Assembly: GCA_013822685.1 (NCBI GenBank)
Contig: PNKV01000017.1
Location: 38,516-102,515, forward strand
Reading direction: 5' to 3'
Length of the DNA: 64,000 bases
From: Leptothrix sp. (in: b-proteobacteria)
Lineage (GTDB): Bacteria; Pseudomonadota; Gammaproteobacteria; Burkholderiales; Burkholderiaceae_C
The notes beneath the pieces are model-generated. The model was not told the origin of the DNA, did not search any database, and saw only the letters and a program-made list of their open reading frames with translations. Positions 17,386 through 26,759 of this stretch are shown here, one piece after another. How positions within the stretch are numbered: the stretch's first letter is position 1; every line of letters starts with the position of its first letter. Position numbers and translations under genes: made by a program.

Positions 17386-18117
17386 ATGGTGCCAGGCAAC
17401 AAGACCACCCCGGTGGTGATGGTGGTGGACGACGAGCCCGAACTGCGCTCGCTCTTGAGCGAGTACTTCGAGCGTCACCAGTTCACCGTGCGCACCGCCC
17501 CCGATGCGCTGTCGGCCCGCGCCCTGGTGGCCGAGGCCGTGCCCGATGTGGCCATCCTGGACATCAACATGCCGGGCGAAAACGGCCTGTCACTGGCGCG
17601 CTGGCTGCGCGAAACCCATCCCAACATCGGGCTGGTGATGTTGACCACGGCGGGTGATTCGGTGGACCGCATCGTGGGCCTGGAGCTGGGCGCAGACGAC
17701 TACCTGCCCAAGCCCTTTGAAGTGCGCGAGCTGCTGGCGCGCGTGCGCGCGCTGGTGCGCCGCTTGCGCTCCGAGGTCACGGCCCAGCCTTCCGCGGCAC
17801 CGATCACCACACAGCGCGTCCGTTTCGGCCAATGCGCGCTGGATCTGGATTCGCGCCAGCTGTTCAGCCACGACGGCGTCGAGATCCCCGTGACCGCGTC
17901 CGAGTTCGAGCTGCTGGCGCTGTTCGCCTCGCACCCCAACCGGCCGCTGAACCGCGATCAGATCATGGAGCAGGCGCACAACCGCGGCTGGGACGTGTTC
18001 GACCGCTCCATCGATCTGCGCGTGATGCGCCTGCGCCGCAAGGTCGAGCGCAACCCCGACAAGCCCGAGGTGATCAAAACGGTGCGCAACGTGGGCTACG
18101 TCTTCATCCCTGGTTGA
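17386..18117 (+). CDS. OmpR/PhoB family response regulator
   Basis: 243-residue two-domain regulator. The receiver (about 10-120) has the acidic pair DDE, phospho-acceptor D59 (VAILDINMPGENG) and Lys in DDYLPKPFEV. A C-terminal OmpR winged helix follows (about 150-240: TASEFELLALFASHPNRPLNR and a VMRLRRKVERNP recognition-helix region). I chose ATG 17386, which places the receiver at the usual distance from the N-terminus; an upstream ATG at 17338 is possible. It is divergent from the hybrid kinase; their starts are 108 bp apart, implying a shared control region. Confidence 0.93.
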   Translation: MVPGNKTTPVVMVVDDEPELRSLLSEYFERHQFTVRTAPDALSARALVAEAVPDVAILDINMPGENGLSLARWLRETHPNIGLVMLTTAGDSVDRIVGLELGADDYLPKPFEVRELLARVRALVRRLRSEVTAQPSAAPITTQRVRFGQCALDLDSRQLFSHDGVEIPVTASEFELLALFASHPNRPLNRDQIMEQAHNRGWDVFDRSIDLRVMRLRRKVERNPDKPEVIKTVRNVGYVFIPG

Positions 18118-18133
18118 AGGGTGGTCTGCGGCC

Positions 18134-18757
18134 TCAGAACCGCATGCCCACGCCCACGCCCAGCAACCACGGGTCCACCTTGAACTCGCCCACCTTGGTC
18201 CCGGCGGACTTGACGTCGGTGCGGATCTGCACCTTCTTCACGTCCATGTTCAGGTACCAGTTCTTGCGGAACTCAAAGTCGACACCCGCTTGCAAGGCCA
18301 GGCCCACGCTGTTCTTGCTCAGGCTGGGTTGCAGTGCGGCCTGCACCGCGGGGCTGAAGCTCACGCTGGAAAAGCGCGTGTAGTTCACGCCGATGCCCAC
18401 GTAAGGCTTGAACTCGCGCATCTTCTCGAAGTGGTATTGCAGCGTGAGCGTGGGGGGCAGGTGCTTGAGCTTGCCGACCTCGGCGCCGCCTGAATAGATC
18501 GTCTGCCTTTGCGGGTAAGTCAGCACCAGCTCTGCTGCGATCTGCGGCGTGAAGAAGTAGGAGATATCGACTTCCGGGATGATCCTGTTGTTGATCGCCA
18601 GGTTCAGACCGGTCGAGTCCTCGTTGTCGCTTTCCAGGTCGACGGCGCGCACGCGCACCAGCCAGGGCGATTCTTCGGCCTGCGCCACAACAGGCAGGGC
18701 AGTGGCGCTTGCCAAAGCCAACAGCACGACGGCGCATTGAGTTTTCTTTGTTCTCAT
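18134..18757 (-). CDS. OmpW family outer-membrane protein
   Basis: 207-residue eight-stranded beta-barrel porin of the OmpW type. A signal peptide spans about residues 1-27 (MRTKKTQCAVVLLALAS..., cleaved near VVAQA|EES). Family landmarks include RVRAVDLESDN near the N-terminus, PEVDISYFFTPQIAAELVL, LKHLPPTLTLQYHF and the terminal aromatic VGVGMRF, which fits the outer-membrane beta-barrel C-terminal signal. GGAAAGAG precedes the ATG. OmpW proteins form narrow hydrophobic channels linked to small hydrophobic solutes and stress; no specific substrate can be inferred. Confidence 0.94.
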   Translation of the reverse strand: MRTKKTQCAVVLLALASATALPVVAQAEESPWLVRVRAVDLESDNEDSTGLNLAINNRIIPEVDISYFFTPQIAAELVLTYPQRQTIYSGGAEVGKLKHLPPTLTLQYHFEKMREFKPYVGIGVNYTRFSSVSFSPAVQAALQPSLSKNSVGLALQAGVDFEFRKNWYLNMDVKKVQIRTDVKSAGTKVGEFKVDPWLLGVGVGMRF

Positions 18758-18838
18758 GGTCTCTTTCCTAACGATGACGAGGGCGAATTCCTCAAGCGGA
18801 ATTTCACTGCAGTCAGCGGCGGACCATGTTGCGATGCG

Positions 18839-20443
18839 TCAAGCTTTGGACGACGCACCACCCGCCAGATAAGGGGGTGGGCGCAGACCAAAATGCCCCT
18901 GCAGCATGGCCTCGGCTGTTTCGAGCGCCCCTTCCACCCAGCCTTGGCCGTGCGAATAGGCTTCCCCGCAGATGAACACCGGCACGTCATGCACGGGCTT
19001 GAGGATGCGGTGGGCCACGTTATAACTCTCGACATGCTGCGGCCAAAAGTTGGCACCGCCGCCAAAAGGGTCTTCTCCCCAATCGCGGAAAGCTGCGGCA
19101 TAAGGCTGCAAATCGGGGTGGTCTTCCAGGCCATGGATCGCCAGCAACTGGCGGTGCGCCTCTTGCACCATCAACTCGGGCGCGGGGTGCTGCATCCACT
19201 CCTGCTCGGGCCAGGGCATGTCGCCGGCCAAGGTCTTGTTCTGGAACTTGGCGGGGTGGGCGATCAGGTCGTACCAGTAGTCCAGGTCCAGGCCATCGTT
19301 GTAGATGAGGATGGCGCCAGCGGGGGTGTCATCGCCCACCGGCCAGTAGTAGCACTGGCGGATCGGCAGGTCGGTGACCGACTGGCCTTGGGTGATGCCC
19401 AGCTTCTCCCACCAACGCTCGCGGTAGCAAAGCGCCAGTTTGAACAAGGGGATGGGTGTGACTGACTTGATCAGGCGGTGCACTTCGTGTTGGTCGGCGA
19501 CCAGCACCGCGCCGGTCTGGGCCAGCAGCTCCAGTGAGCGGCGCGGCATGGCCAGGATCAGTTGGCGCGCATACAGGGTTTCGCGGTGGCCATCAAAGTC
19601 CATGTGCATCTCGATCAGCTTGCCTTCGCCTTCGTGCTCGACATGGTCGAAGCTGATCAGGCGGTGCTTCAAATGCACCTGGCCACCGGCTTCTTCGAAC
19701 TTGCCGCGCAAGGTCAGGGGCAGCGATTCGTAGCCGTCCTGAAGGCGCTTGTATTCAATGGCCGCGCCATAGTCGGCCAGATTCCACGGGAAGCCATCGG
19801 CCGCGTTCCAGGTGAAGAAGATGCTGTCGTAGCCGCTGGTGTCTTCGGCGAACTGGAAGGCCTCGTGGCTCACCGAGCGGTTGAACACGTAGCGCATAGG
19901 CAAGTCGCGCAGGAAGTGGCCTTCGTACTGGCCGGTGCGCGCGAGCTTCTCCCAGGGCACGGTCTTCAGGTCCACATGGGGCTGGCCCATCACCTGCTGC
20001 AAGAAGTTCTGGGCGGCCATGGCGGTGAATCCACCTTGGATGCCCTCGCGCTCGGCCTGGGTCAGCACATAGGGGATTTTGTCGGGGTCGGCCAGGTCGG
20101 CGGTGCGCAGGCGGTGGCCGCGCAGGTAGGCCATGTTCTGGTTTTGGCCCACCGGGAAGGGCTCGGTGGACAGGTTCAGGTAAGGCACCAGGGACATCAC
20201 CAGTTGTTGGCCCGTGGTGAAGCGCATGCCGCCCAGCTCGATGCGCGCCTTGGGCATGCCGGGTGGCGTGACCGACAACAGGCGCCCGCCCACGCGGTCA
20301 CTGCACTCGAACAGCGACACCGTCTTGGCTTGGCTTGGCGAAGGGGTGGTCAACAAGCGCCAGCCGCTGTACAGGCCGGACACGCCGCCCCCTACGATGG
20401 CCACATCCAACACGGTGGTGTGCGAAGCGCTGGGCTGCGTCAT
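18839..20443 (-). CDS. Flavin monoamine oxidase family protein
   Basis: 534-residue FAD-dependent amine oxidase. The N-terminal dinucleotide fold is DVAIVGGGVSGLYSGWRLL (about 14-32), followed by FECSDRVGGRLLS, the second FAD contact typical of MAO and L-amino-acid oxidases. The C-terminus has the FAD-binding segment FICGEAYSHGQGWVEGALET. There is no signal peptide. It is divergent from the ThDP-enzyme gene (spacer 101 bp). Substrate (an amine or an aromatic amino acid) is not evident. It is larger than bacterial putrescine oxidases, and a link to the polyamine operon is only speculative. Confidence 0.88.
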   Translation of the reverse strand: MTQPSASHTTVLDVAIVGGGVSGLYSGWRLLTTPSPSQAKTVSLFECSDRVGGRLLSVTPPGMPKARIELGGMRFTTGQQLVMSLVPYLNLSTEPFPVGQNQNMAYLRGHRLRTADLADPDKIPYVLTQAEREGIQGGFTAMAAQNFLQQVMGQPHVDLKTVPWEKLARTGQYEGHFLRDLPMRYVFNRSVSHEAFQFAEDTSGYDSIFFTWNAADGFPWNLADYGAAIEYKRLQDGYESLPLTLRGKFEEAGGQVHLKHRLISFDHVEHEGEGKLIEMHMDFDGHRETLYARQLILAMPRRSLELLAQTGAVLVADQHEVHRLIKSVTPIPLFKLALCYRERWWEKLGITQGQSVTDLPIRQCYYWPVGDDTPAGAILIYNDGLDLDYWYDLIAHPAKFQNKTLAGDMPWPEQEWMQHPAPELMVQEAHRQLLAIHGLEDHPDLQPYAAAFRDWGEDPFGGGANFWPQHVESYNVAHRILKPVHDVPVFICGEAYSHGQGWVEGALETAEAMLQGHFGLRPPPYLAGGASSKA

Positions 20444-20544
20444 GGCTTGAACTCCCGGTGATTTGTCTTGAAATTCTGGCAGCCACCACGGCCGGCAACG
20501 CGGTAATTTCAGGCACCTTTCACCGCCATCTCCAGGGAGCCCCC

Positions 20545-22311
20545 ATGCAAACCACCGTCGCGCAACTGCTGTTGGATTACTTGAAAGCCGAACGCGTCAC
20601 CAAGGTCTTCGGCATACCCGGCGGGGCGCTGGTCTGGCTGATGAACGAGTTGAAGCTCAGGCAGGACATCGACTACGTGATCTGCCGGCACGAAACCGGT
20701 GCGGCCTACATGGCCGATGGTTACGCGCGGGCGGGCGGGGGGCTGGGTGTGGTGATGACGACCTCGGGCCCAGGCGCCACCAACGCCGTGACGGGGGCGA
20801 TGAACGCCCAGGCCGCCAACTCGTCGATGCTGGTGGTCACCGGCGAGGTGCCCGAGAAGTACTTTGGCCAGGGCTACCTGCAAGAGGGCGCCGACGCCAA
20901 GCTGGACATCACCAGCATCTTCCGCAACTCGGTGCAGTCCAGCGACATGGTCTCCAACCAGAGCAACTTCCAGACGCTGTTCCAGCAAGCGCTGCGCAAT
21001 GCTTGCTCGCTGCCACGGCGGGCCGCGCACATCAGCCTGCCCAACGACGTGGCGGGCACGCCTTTGAGCAGCACGCCCGCCAGCATCCAGCCCCGCAGCT
21101 ACCGCGCCGTGGCCGCCTGCACCGATGCCAAGGCGGTGGCCGCCACCCTGCGCGAGTTGATCGAGGCCGATCGCCCCCTGCTGTTCCTGGGCAACGGCTG
21201 CCGGGAAGCGCTGGCCGATCCTCAACGCCTGGCCGCTTTCACCCATTTTGTGGAGCGCTTCGGCATCCCCGTGATGACCACGCCCAATGCCAAGGGCATC
21301 TTCCCGGAAACGCACGCCTGGTCGCTGCGCAACTACGGCATGTGCGGCTCGGCCTGGACGCAGCTGTACATAAAGCCGCCCACCGACCCCGACCACATGG
21401 ACATCTTGGTCGTGATGGGTTCGACGCTGGGCGAGCTGGCAACCTCGGTCGTGGCCTCGGACCTGTACAGCCGCACCCTGAGCCCACGCAAGCACTTTGT
21501 GCAGATCGACCTGGACGCCAGCGTGATCGGCCGCGACTTCCCCATCACGCGCGGTGTTGTGGCCGAGCTGGGCGCCACGCTGGACGAGCTGTGCGAGCAG
21601 GCGGCGTGCCACACGCCGGATGAACACCGCGTTGAGCAGCGCCGAGCGGCCATCGCCCAGATCAAACACGCCCAGGCCCCCTGGGCCGACCCGGCAGGCC
21701 GCGATGCCACCAGCGGACCGGTGCACCCCGCCGCGATGATGCGCGTCATCAATGAGGCTTTGACAGACGGCCAGATCTTCATCGACGCCGGCAACTGCGT
21801 GGGCTGGTCGCTCAACAACCTGGTGGTCGACCCGCCCTTGCGCTACCAGAGCGCGCTGGCCATGGGCCCCATGGGCTTCGCCGTGGCCGCCGTGATTGGC
21901 GCCAAGCTGGCCGCGCCCGAGCAGCCCTGCCTGGCCATCGTGGGCGACGGCGCCTTCATGATGCACGGCGCCGAGATTTCAACCGCGGCGCAAAACGGCG
22001 TGGGCGCGATCTGGGTCGTCCTCAATGACAACGACCTGGCGATGGTTAGCCAGGGCATGGCCCAACTGCTGCCGCCCGCCGCGGCCTGGACCGATTACTA
22101 CCAGCTGGGCCGGCCCGACCTGGTCAAGTTCGCCGAGGGGCTGGGCGCACAGGCGGTGGCGATTGGCCCGGACCAAGGTCCAAGCGCTCTGGCCGAGGCC
22201 CTTGCAAATGCGCTAGCATCTGCGCAGTCCAACCGACGACCGCAGGTCATCGTGGTCCACATCGACACGAAGCCCGCCCCACCGTATGGTTGGCCCAAGT
22301 TGACGACCTAG
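20545..22311 (+). CDS. Thiamine-diphosphate-dependent enzyme, acetolactate-synthase-like
   Basis: 588-residue ThDP enzyme with the three-domain layout of the AHAS/pyruvate oxidase family. The cofactor glutamate is about E51 in CRHETGAAYMADGYA; the metal/ThDP motif GDGAFMMHG...NDNDLA lies near residues 470-500. Start ATG 20545 follows CCAGGGAG. It has no partner small regulatory subunit in the window and is not next to ilvC, which argues against the housekeeping acetolactate synthase. It is followed 18 bp later by an FAD oxidoreductase gene (co-transcribed) and is divergent from the amine oxidase. The substrate is unknown; alternatives include 2-oxoacid decarboxylase or lyase activities. Confidence 0.88.
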   Translation: MQTTVAQLLLDYLKAERVTKVFGIPGGALVWLMNELKLRQDIDYVICRHETGAAYMADGYARAGGGLGVVMTTSGPGATNAVTGAMNAQAANSSMLVVTGEVPEKYFGQGYLQEGADAKLDITSIFRNSVQSSDMVSNQSNFQTLFQQALRNACSLPRRAAHISLPNDVAGTPLSSTPASIQPRSYRAVAACTDAKAVAATLRELIEADRPLLFLGNGCREALADPQRLAAFTHFVERFGIPVMTTPNAKGIFPETHAWSLRNYGMCGSAWTQLYIKPPTDPDHMDILVVMGSTLGELATSVVASDLYSRTLSPRKHFVQIDLDASVIGRDFPITRGVVAELGATLDELCEQAACHTPDEHRVEQRRAAIAQIKHAQAPWADPAGRDATSGPVHPAAMMRVINEALTDGQIFIDAGNCVGWSLNNLVVDPPLRYQSALAMGPMGFAVAAVIGAKLAAPEQPCLAIVGDGAFMMHGAEISTAAQNGVGAIWVVLNDNDLAMVSQGMAQLLPPAAAWTDYYQLGRPDLVKFAEGLGAQAVAIGPDQGPSALAEALANALASAQSNRRPQVIVVHIDTKPAPPYGWPKLTT

Positions 22312-22329
22312 CAGTATCGAGTCTTGACT

Positions 22330-23544
22330 ATGCATGATGTGATTGTGGTGGGCGCCCGGTGCGCCGGCGCGGCAACGGCTTTGCTGCTGGCGCGCCAGGG
22401 ACACAAGGTCCTGATCATCGACCAGGACCGGTTTCCCAGTGACATGCGCTTGTCCACCCACCTGGTGTGGCACGCGGGGGCCGACCTGCTGCAAAAGTGG
22501 GGCGTGCTTGAAGCCGTGCGCGCCTCGCGGTGCCCGGCCCTGACCGAGTTCTCGCTCGACCTGGGCGAGTTGGTGCTCAAGGGCACGCCGCCCGATGCCC
22601 AGGTGGGCGCGGCCTTTGCGCCCAAGCGCATCGTGCTCGACCAGATTCTGCTGGACGCGGCCGTGGCCGCTGGCGCCGAGTTGCGCGAAGGCGTGCTGTT
22701 GGACGACGTGCTGCGCGAAGGCGACCGCGTGGTCGGCATCAGCGCCAAGAACCCCGACGGCAGCGTGATGACCGAGCAAGCGCGCTGGGTCGTGGGCGCC
22801 GATGGCAGGCACTCGCGCGTGGCCCGCTCGGTGGGCAGCACCGCGTACCACGAGTTCCCCAAAGAGCAAGGCTCGCTCAACACCTTCGCCTACTTCAGTG
22901 GCGTGTCGCTGAAGGGCGTGGAGTTCATCTCGCGCCCCGAGCGCATGGCCTACGCCTGGGCCACCAACGACGACCAGGTGCTGGCCGGCATCATCCTGCC
23001 CGGCCACTCGCCCCGGGTGGCCCGCCAGGACACCGAAGCCCACTTCTTTGCCGAACTGGAGGCCATGAGCCCCGACCTGGCGGGCCGCCTGCGCGCCGGC
23101 AAGCGCGAAGAAGACTGGATCAGCACCGGCGTGGGCACCTTCTGCCGCCAGCCGGTGGGCCCGGGCTGGAGCCTGGTCGGCGACGCCGGCCTGACGGTCG
23201 ACCCCATCACCGCCGCCGGCATCACCAATGCCCTGCGCGATGCCGACCTGCTGTCCGAGTTGCTTCACCAAGGCCTGTCGGGCCAAGTCGATCTGGATGA
23301 CACCATGGCGACCTACACCGCCCGGCGCGACGCGGTCTCGGTGCCCTTGCACCTGTTCTCGCAAGACATGGCCCGCCTGGCGCCGCCCACCGATGAAGTC
23401 ATCCAGCTGTTCACCGGCCTGGCGCACAACCAGGCCCAGGCTGACCGCTACTTTGGCGTGTTCGGCCAGACGGTGTCACCGGCTAATTTCTTCAGCCCCG
23501 ACAATATGCGGGCGATCGCCGAACAGGCCGCAATCAGCGCTTGA
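22330..23544 (+). CDS. FAD-dependent oxidoreductase (geranylgeranyl-reductase/PHBH-type)
   Basis: 404-residue flavoprotein of the aromatic-hydroxylase/halogenase-like group. FAD-binding motif IVVGARCAGAATALLLA (about 5-21), then the DG motif GADGRHSRVAR, and the GD motif LVGDAGLTVDPITAAGI. It has no signal or membrane segment. I chose the ATG at 22330 rather than a TTG two codons upstream. It follows the ThDP-enzyme gene with an 18-bp gap, so the pair probably acts on related intermediates. Its 3' end overlaps the convergent cyclase-ATPase gene by 11 bp. Confidence 0.9.
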   Translation: MHDVIVVGARCAGAATALLLARQGHKVLIIDQDRFPSDMRLSTHLVWHAGADLLQKWGVLEAVRASRCPALTEFSLDLGELVLKGTPPDAQVGAAFAPKRIVLDQILLDAAVAAGAELREGVLLDDVLREGDRVVGISAKNPDGSVMTEQARWVVGADGRHSRVARSVGSTAYHEFPKEQGSLNTFAYFSGVSLKGVEFISRPERMAYAWATNDDQVLAGIILPGHSPRVARQDTEAHFFAELEAMSPDLAGRLRAGKREEDWISTGVGTFCRQPVGPGWSLVGDAGLTVDPITAAGITNALRDADLLSELLHQGLSGQVDLDDTMATYTARRDAVSVPLHLFSQDMARLAPPTDEVIQLFTGLAHNQAQADRYFGVFGQTVSPANFFSPDNMRAIAEQAAISA

Positions 23545-26500
23545 TCAGCAGCTGGTCCAGGTCCGCCTGCGCACGGCGGGCCCAATTTCGGGCACCCTGC
23601 GCGCTGGCCACGGTCAAGGCCTGGCGGATGCTGGCCTCGGCCCCGGTCCAATCAGGCTGAGGCCCTGACGCCAGCACCTCGCCGCGGATGCGGTGCAGCT
23701 CGGCCTCGTGCCAGCGCTCACCACCTTGCTCGGTCAAGGCCTGCGAGGCATCCAGCAAGGCCAGCGCTTCGCTGCGCTGCCCGGCACGGCCCAAGGCTTG
23801 TGCCAGCAGGGTCTGGAAGAAAGGCACCACGATGCCTGAGCCCGTCTGGTTGAACAGCGCCAGGCCACGCTGCATCTCGTCGATGCCTTCTTGCAAACGG
23901 CCTACTTGCTGCGCCCAGGCCCAGCCCCGCGCAATCACGCCGACCGAGGTCACGTAGGTGAAGCCATGTTGCTCCGCCAGGCCCAGGCCGAGTTCCAGCC
24001 GCTTCAGCAAGCCATCGACATCGCCCCTGAACAGGTAAGACATCGCGCCCCAGGCATGGGTCCAGGCCAAACTGTGCGGGTGGTTCAGCGAAGCGGCAAA
24101 GCGTTCCTGCTCCAGGCACAGGGCCTCGGCATCATGGTCCTCGCCCGCGATCCAGCGCGCCTGCGAGCCATGCACCAGCGCCACCAGCTTCAGGTCCATG
24201 GTGTACAGCTTGATGAGCGTGCGGTCTTGCGGATCGCTGTAGCGGTGCATGAGCTGGTCGGCGTGCTCAGCCACCTCGGTCACCCGGCCGCTGTACAGGC
24301 ACAACTGCGCATGCATCATGTTGGCCACCAGCCAGGCATGGCGGCTGTTGGACTGGCGGGCCACGGTCATCAGGCGCTGGCCAATGGATTCGGCCTTGTT
24401 GATCTCGCCGCGCACCAAGTGAAACACACACACGCCCCACAAAGGCCAGATCGATTCCTCGACCTTGTCGGCCGCATCCGCCAGCTGGTTGGCACGCGCA
24501 TAGGCCCGCTCAACCTCGGGCGCGCCCCAGCCCTTGGCCAGCATGTGCACGGTGCCCTGCGAGGCCCGCAACTGCAGTTCGGTCTGATCCCGGTGGGGCG
24601 AGTTGGGCAATGCCGCCACCTCGGCCAGACCCGCGTCCAGGTGCGCCACCGCCTCGTGCAGCGACAAGCGCTGCAACGCCAGGTCGCTGGCCTTGCGCCA
24701 ATACGGAATGGCCTGCTGCGGCTGCCCCGCTGCACTGGCATGGCGCGCCAGCATCTCGGGCTTGCTCTGCTGAAGGGCCGGAAAACGCGACTCCACCACC
24801 TGCACGATGGCCGCGTGCAGGGCCTCTCGCTGCGGCTTGAGCAGCGAGTCGTAGGCGGCGTCTTGCACCAAGGCGTGCTTGAAGGTATAGAGGGTGCCCT
24901 GGTGGCTGACTTGCTGCGTGGCCAGCCCCGATTGGGTCAGCGCCGCCAGTGCGGCCGCCAGCTCGGCCGACGACATGCTCGACAAGGCCTCGATCAACTC
25001 GTGGCTGAACTCGCGCCCCAGCACCGAACCAATCTGCGCGATGGCCTTGGCCGCCGGCACGCGGTCCAGGCGGGCCATCAACGAATCGCGCAAGGTGGCC
25101 GGCACCTGCGTGCGGTGGCCACCCTGGCCCTCGCTCAAAGGAATCTCCAGAATGGACTTGGTCAGCTCTTCGATGAACAAGGGCACGCCATCGGTCTTGC
25201 TCAGGATGTGCTGCGTCAGGGCCGTGGGCAAGGCCACCTCACGCGACAGGCGCGCCACCAGCTCGGCCACCTCGGCGCGGTGCAGCCCGGGCAGCCTCAG
25301 GGTGGTCACATGCTGGTCGCCGTCACCCAGCGACAACTGGAACTCGGGCCGGTGCGTGACGACCAGCAGCATCGGCACGAACCGCGCCCGCTCAATCAAC
25401 AAGCTCAGGAAATCAAGGGTGGCCGGATCGGCCCAGTGCACGTCTTCAACCAGCACCAGCGTGGGCTCACGCAGGGCCGTGGCCTCGACCACGTCGACCA
25501 GGGCCGTGACGGTGTCGCGCTCGTGCTGCTGCGGGCTTTCCACCAGCGGGCCATAGCGGTCTTCAAAGGGGATGGAGAGCATGGAGGCCAGCAGAGCCAC
25601 CTGCTGCGCCGACCGGTGCAACTGCCCCATCACCATGCGCTCGAGCGAGGCCAGCTTGACGGCGGCGGGCTGGTCGCGGCTCAGGTTCAACACACGCTCG
25701 AAGTGGTCGATGATGGGGTGGAAAGCGCTGTGCAGCTGGTGCGCCGAGCACTGCAGGCGCACGGCGCCCAGACCCGCGTTGCCCAGGCGATCACGCAGCT
25801 CCTTCAGCAGGCGCGATTTGCCGATGCCGGGCTCGCCCGACAGCACCATCACCTGGCCCTGCCCGCGCTGCACGGCGTGCCAGCGGTCCAGCAGCAGGCC
25901 CAACTCATGGGCACGGCCCACCAGGGGTGTCAAGCCCGCGCTGGTGGCCGCGTCAAAACGGCTGGTGGCGGCGTTGACGGCCTGGACGCGCCACACCTGG
26001 CGCGGCTCGCGTACGCCTTTGAGCACCGGGCAGCCCAAGTCTTCGCACTGCAGGCCGGCCCCGGCCAGCTTGCGCGTGCTGTCACTGATCACCACGGTGT
26101 TGGGTTGCGCCAGGGCCTGCAGCCGAGCGGCCAGGTTAGGCGTGTCGCCCAGCGCCAGTTGCTCGCGCCGGGCGCCCCCACCAATCTCGCCCATCACGAC
26201 CAGGCCGGTGTGGACGCCGATGCGCACCGCCCAAGGCAAGGGCTGATCGTGTCCGGGAGGCTGTTTGGGCAGGTGGCCGATGGCATCGACCAGAGCCAGG
26301 CCCGTGCGCACCGCGCGTTCGGGCGCATCTTCTTGCGCCTGGGGGTGGCCAAAGTACACCAACAGCCCGTCGCCCAGGTACTGCGCGATGGTGCCGCCAA
26401 AACGCTCGATCACGGCCGCCGAGGTCTGCTGGTACAGCAACACCACCTGCTGCCATTGCTCGGGGCTGAGGCGTTCACACAATTGCGTGGAGTCAACCAG

Positions 26501-26758
26501 GTCGCAAAACATGATGGTCAACTGGCGCAGCTCGCCCTGGCTGGCCAAGCCGGGCTTGGGGGCGGCGCGCACGGCCTGCTGACGCAACGCCCCGATGGCC
26601 TGCAGCAGGCGCTTGCGGTCGCCCATGGACACGCCCAGCTTTTCCAGGTCGGTCTCGGTCAGGCTGGTGATGACTTCGGAATCGATGTCGTTGTCGAGCA
26701 GCACGCGTTCGACCCGGGCCATGCCAATCGACGCCAGCCAATCGGACAGGGCCTTCAC
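23534..26758 (-). CDS. SAM-domain / class III nucleotide cyclase / AAA ATPase / TPR signalling protein
   Basis: 1074-residue multidomain protein. N-terminal SAM (sterile alpha motif) domain (about 3-60: LADWL-type opening and ETDLEKLGVSMGDRKRLL), class III adenylate/guanylate cyclase (about 75-230) with metal aspartates D86 (FCDLVDST) and D130 (YLGDGLLVYFG), then an AAA/STAND-type ATPase with Walker A GEPGIGKS (308-315) and a Walker-B-like ETLVLVEDVHWAD segment, and a long helical TPR region (about 690-1060). There is no transmembrane segment. The gene follows the HTH-ATPase gene with a 1-bp gap. The cyclase residues look complete, so cAMP or cGMP synthesis is plausible; the ligand sensed is unknown. 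Confidence 0.9.
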   Translation of the reverse strand: MKALSDWLASIGMARVERVLLDNDIDSEVITSLTETDLEKLGVSMGDRKRLLQAIGALRQQAVRAAPKPGLASQGELRQLTIMFCDLVDSTQLCERLSPEQWQQVVLLYQQTSAAVIERFGGTIAQYLGDGLLVYFGHPQAQEDAPERAVRTGLALVDAIGHLPKQPPGHDQPLPWAVRIGVHTGLVVMGEIGGGARREQLALGDTPNLAARLQALAQPNTVVISDSTRKLAGAGLQCEDLGCPVLKGVREPRQVWRVQAVNAATSRFDAATSAGLTPLVGRAHELGLLLDRWHAVQRGQGQVMVLSGEPGIGKSRLLKELRDRLGNAGLGAVRLQCSAHQLHSAFHPIIDHFERVLNLSRDQPAAVKLASLERMVMGQLHRSAQQVALLASMLSIPFEDRYGPLVESPQQHERDTVTALVDVVEATALREPTLVLVEDVHWADPATLDFLSLLIERARFVPMLLVVTHRPEFQLSLGDGDQHVTTLRLPGLHRAEVAELVARLSREVALPTALTQHILSKTDGVPLFIEELTKSILEIPLSEGQGGHRTQVPATLRDSLMARLDRVPAAKAIAQIGSVLGREFSHELIEALSSMSSAELAAALAALTQSGLATQQVSHQGTLYTFKHALVQDAAYDSLLKPQREALHAAIVQVVESRFPALQQSKPEMLARHASAAGQPQQAIPYWRKASDLALQRLSLHEAVAHLDAGLAEVAALPNSPHRDQTELQLRASQGTVHMLAKGWGAPEVERAYARANQLADAADKVEESIWPLWGVCVFHLVRGEINKAESIGQRLMTVARQSNSRHAWLVANMMHAQLCLYSGRVTEVAEHADQLMHRYSDPQDRTLIKLYTMDLKLVALVHGSQARWIAGEDHDAEALCLEQERFAASLNHPHSLAWTHAWGAMSYLFRGDVDGLLKRLELGLGLAEQHGFTYVTSVGVIARGWAWAQQVGRLQEGIDEMQRGLALFNQTGSGIVVPFFQTLLAQALGRAGQRSEALALLDASQALTEQGGERWHEAELHRIRGEVLASGPQPDWTGAEASIRQALTVASAQGARNWARRAQADLDQLLIKR

Positions 26759-26759
26759 G

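Noticed and set aside
18839..20443. Putrescine oxidase linked to the polyamine operon
   Set aside because: Over 11 kb away, different operon and divergent from other enzymes; only the broad amine-oxidase family is supported.
20545..22311. Housekeeping acetolactate synthase large subunit (ilvB/ilvI)
   Set aside because: No small subunit or ilvC downstream; gene neighbours are oxidases, so a specialised ThDP enzyme is more likely.
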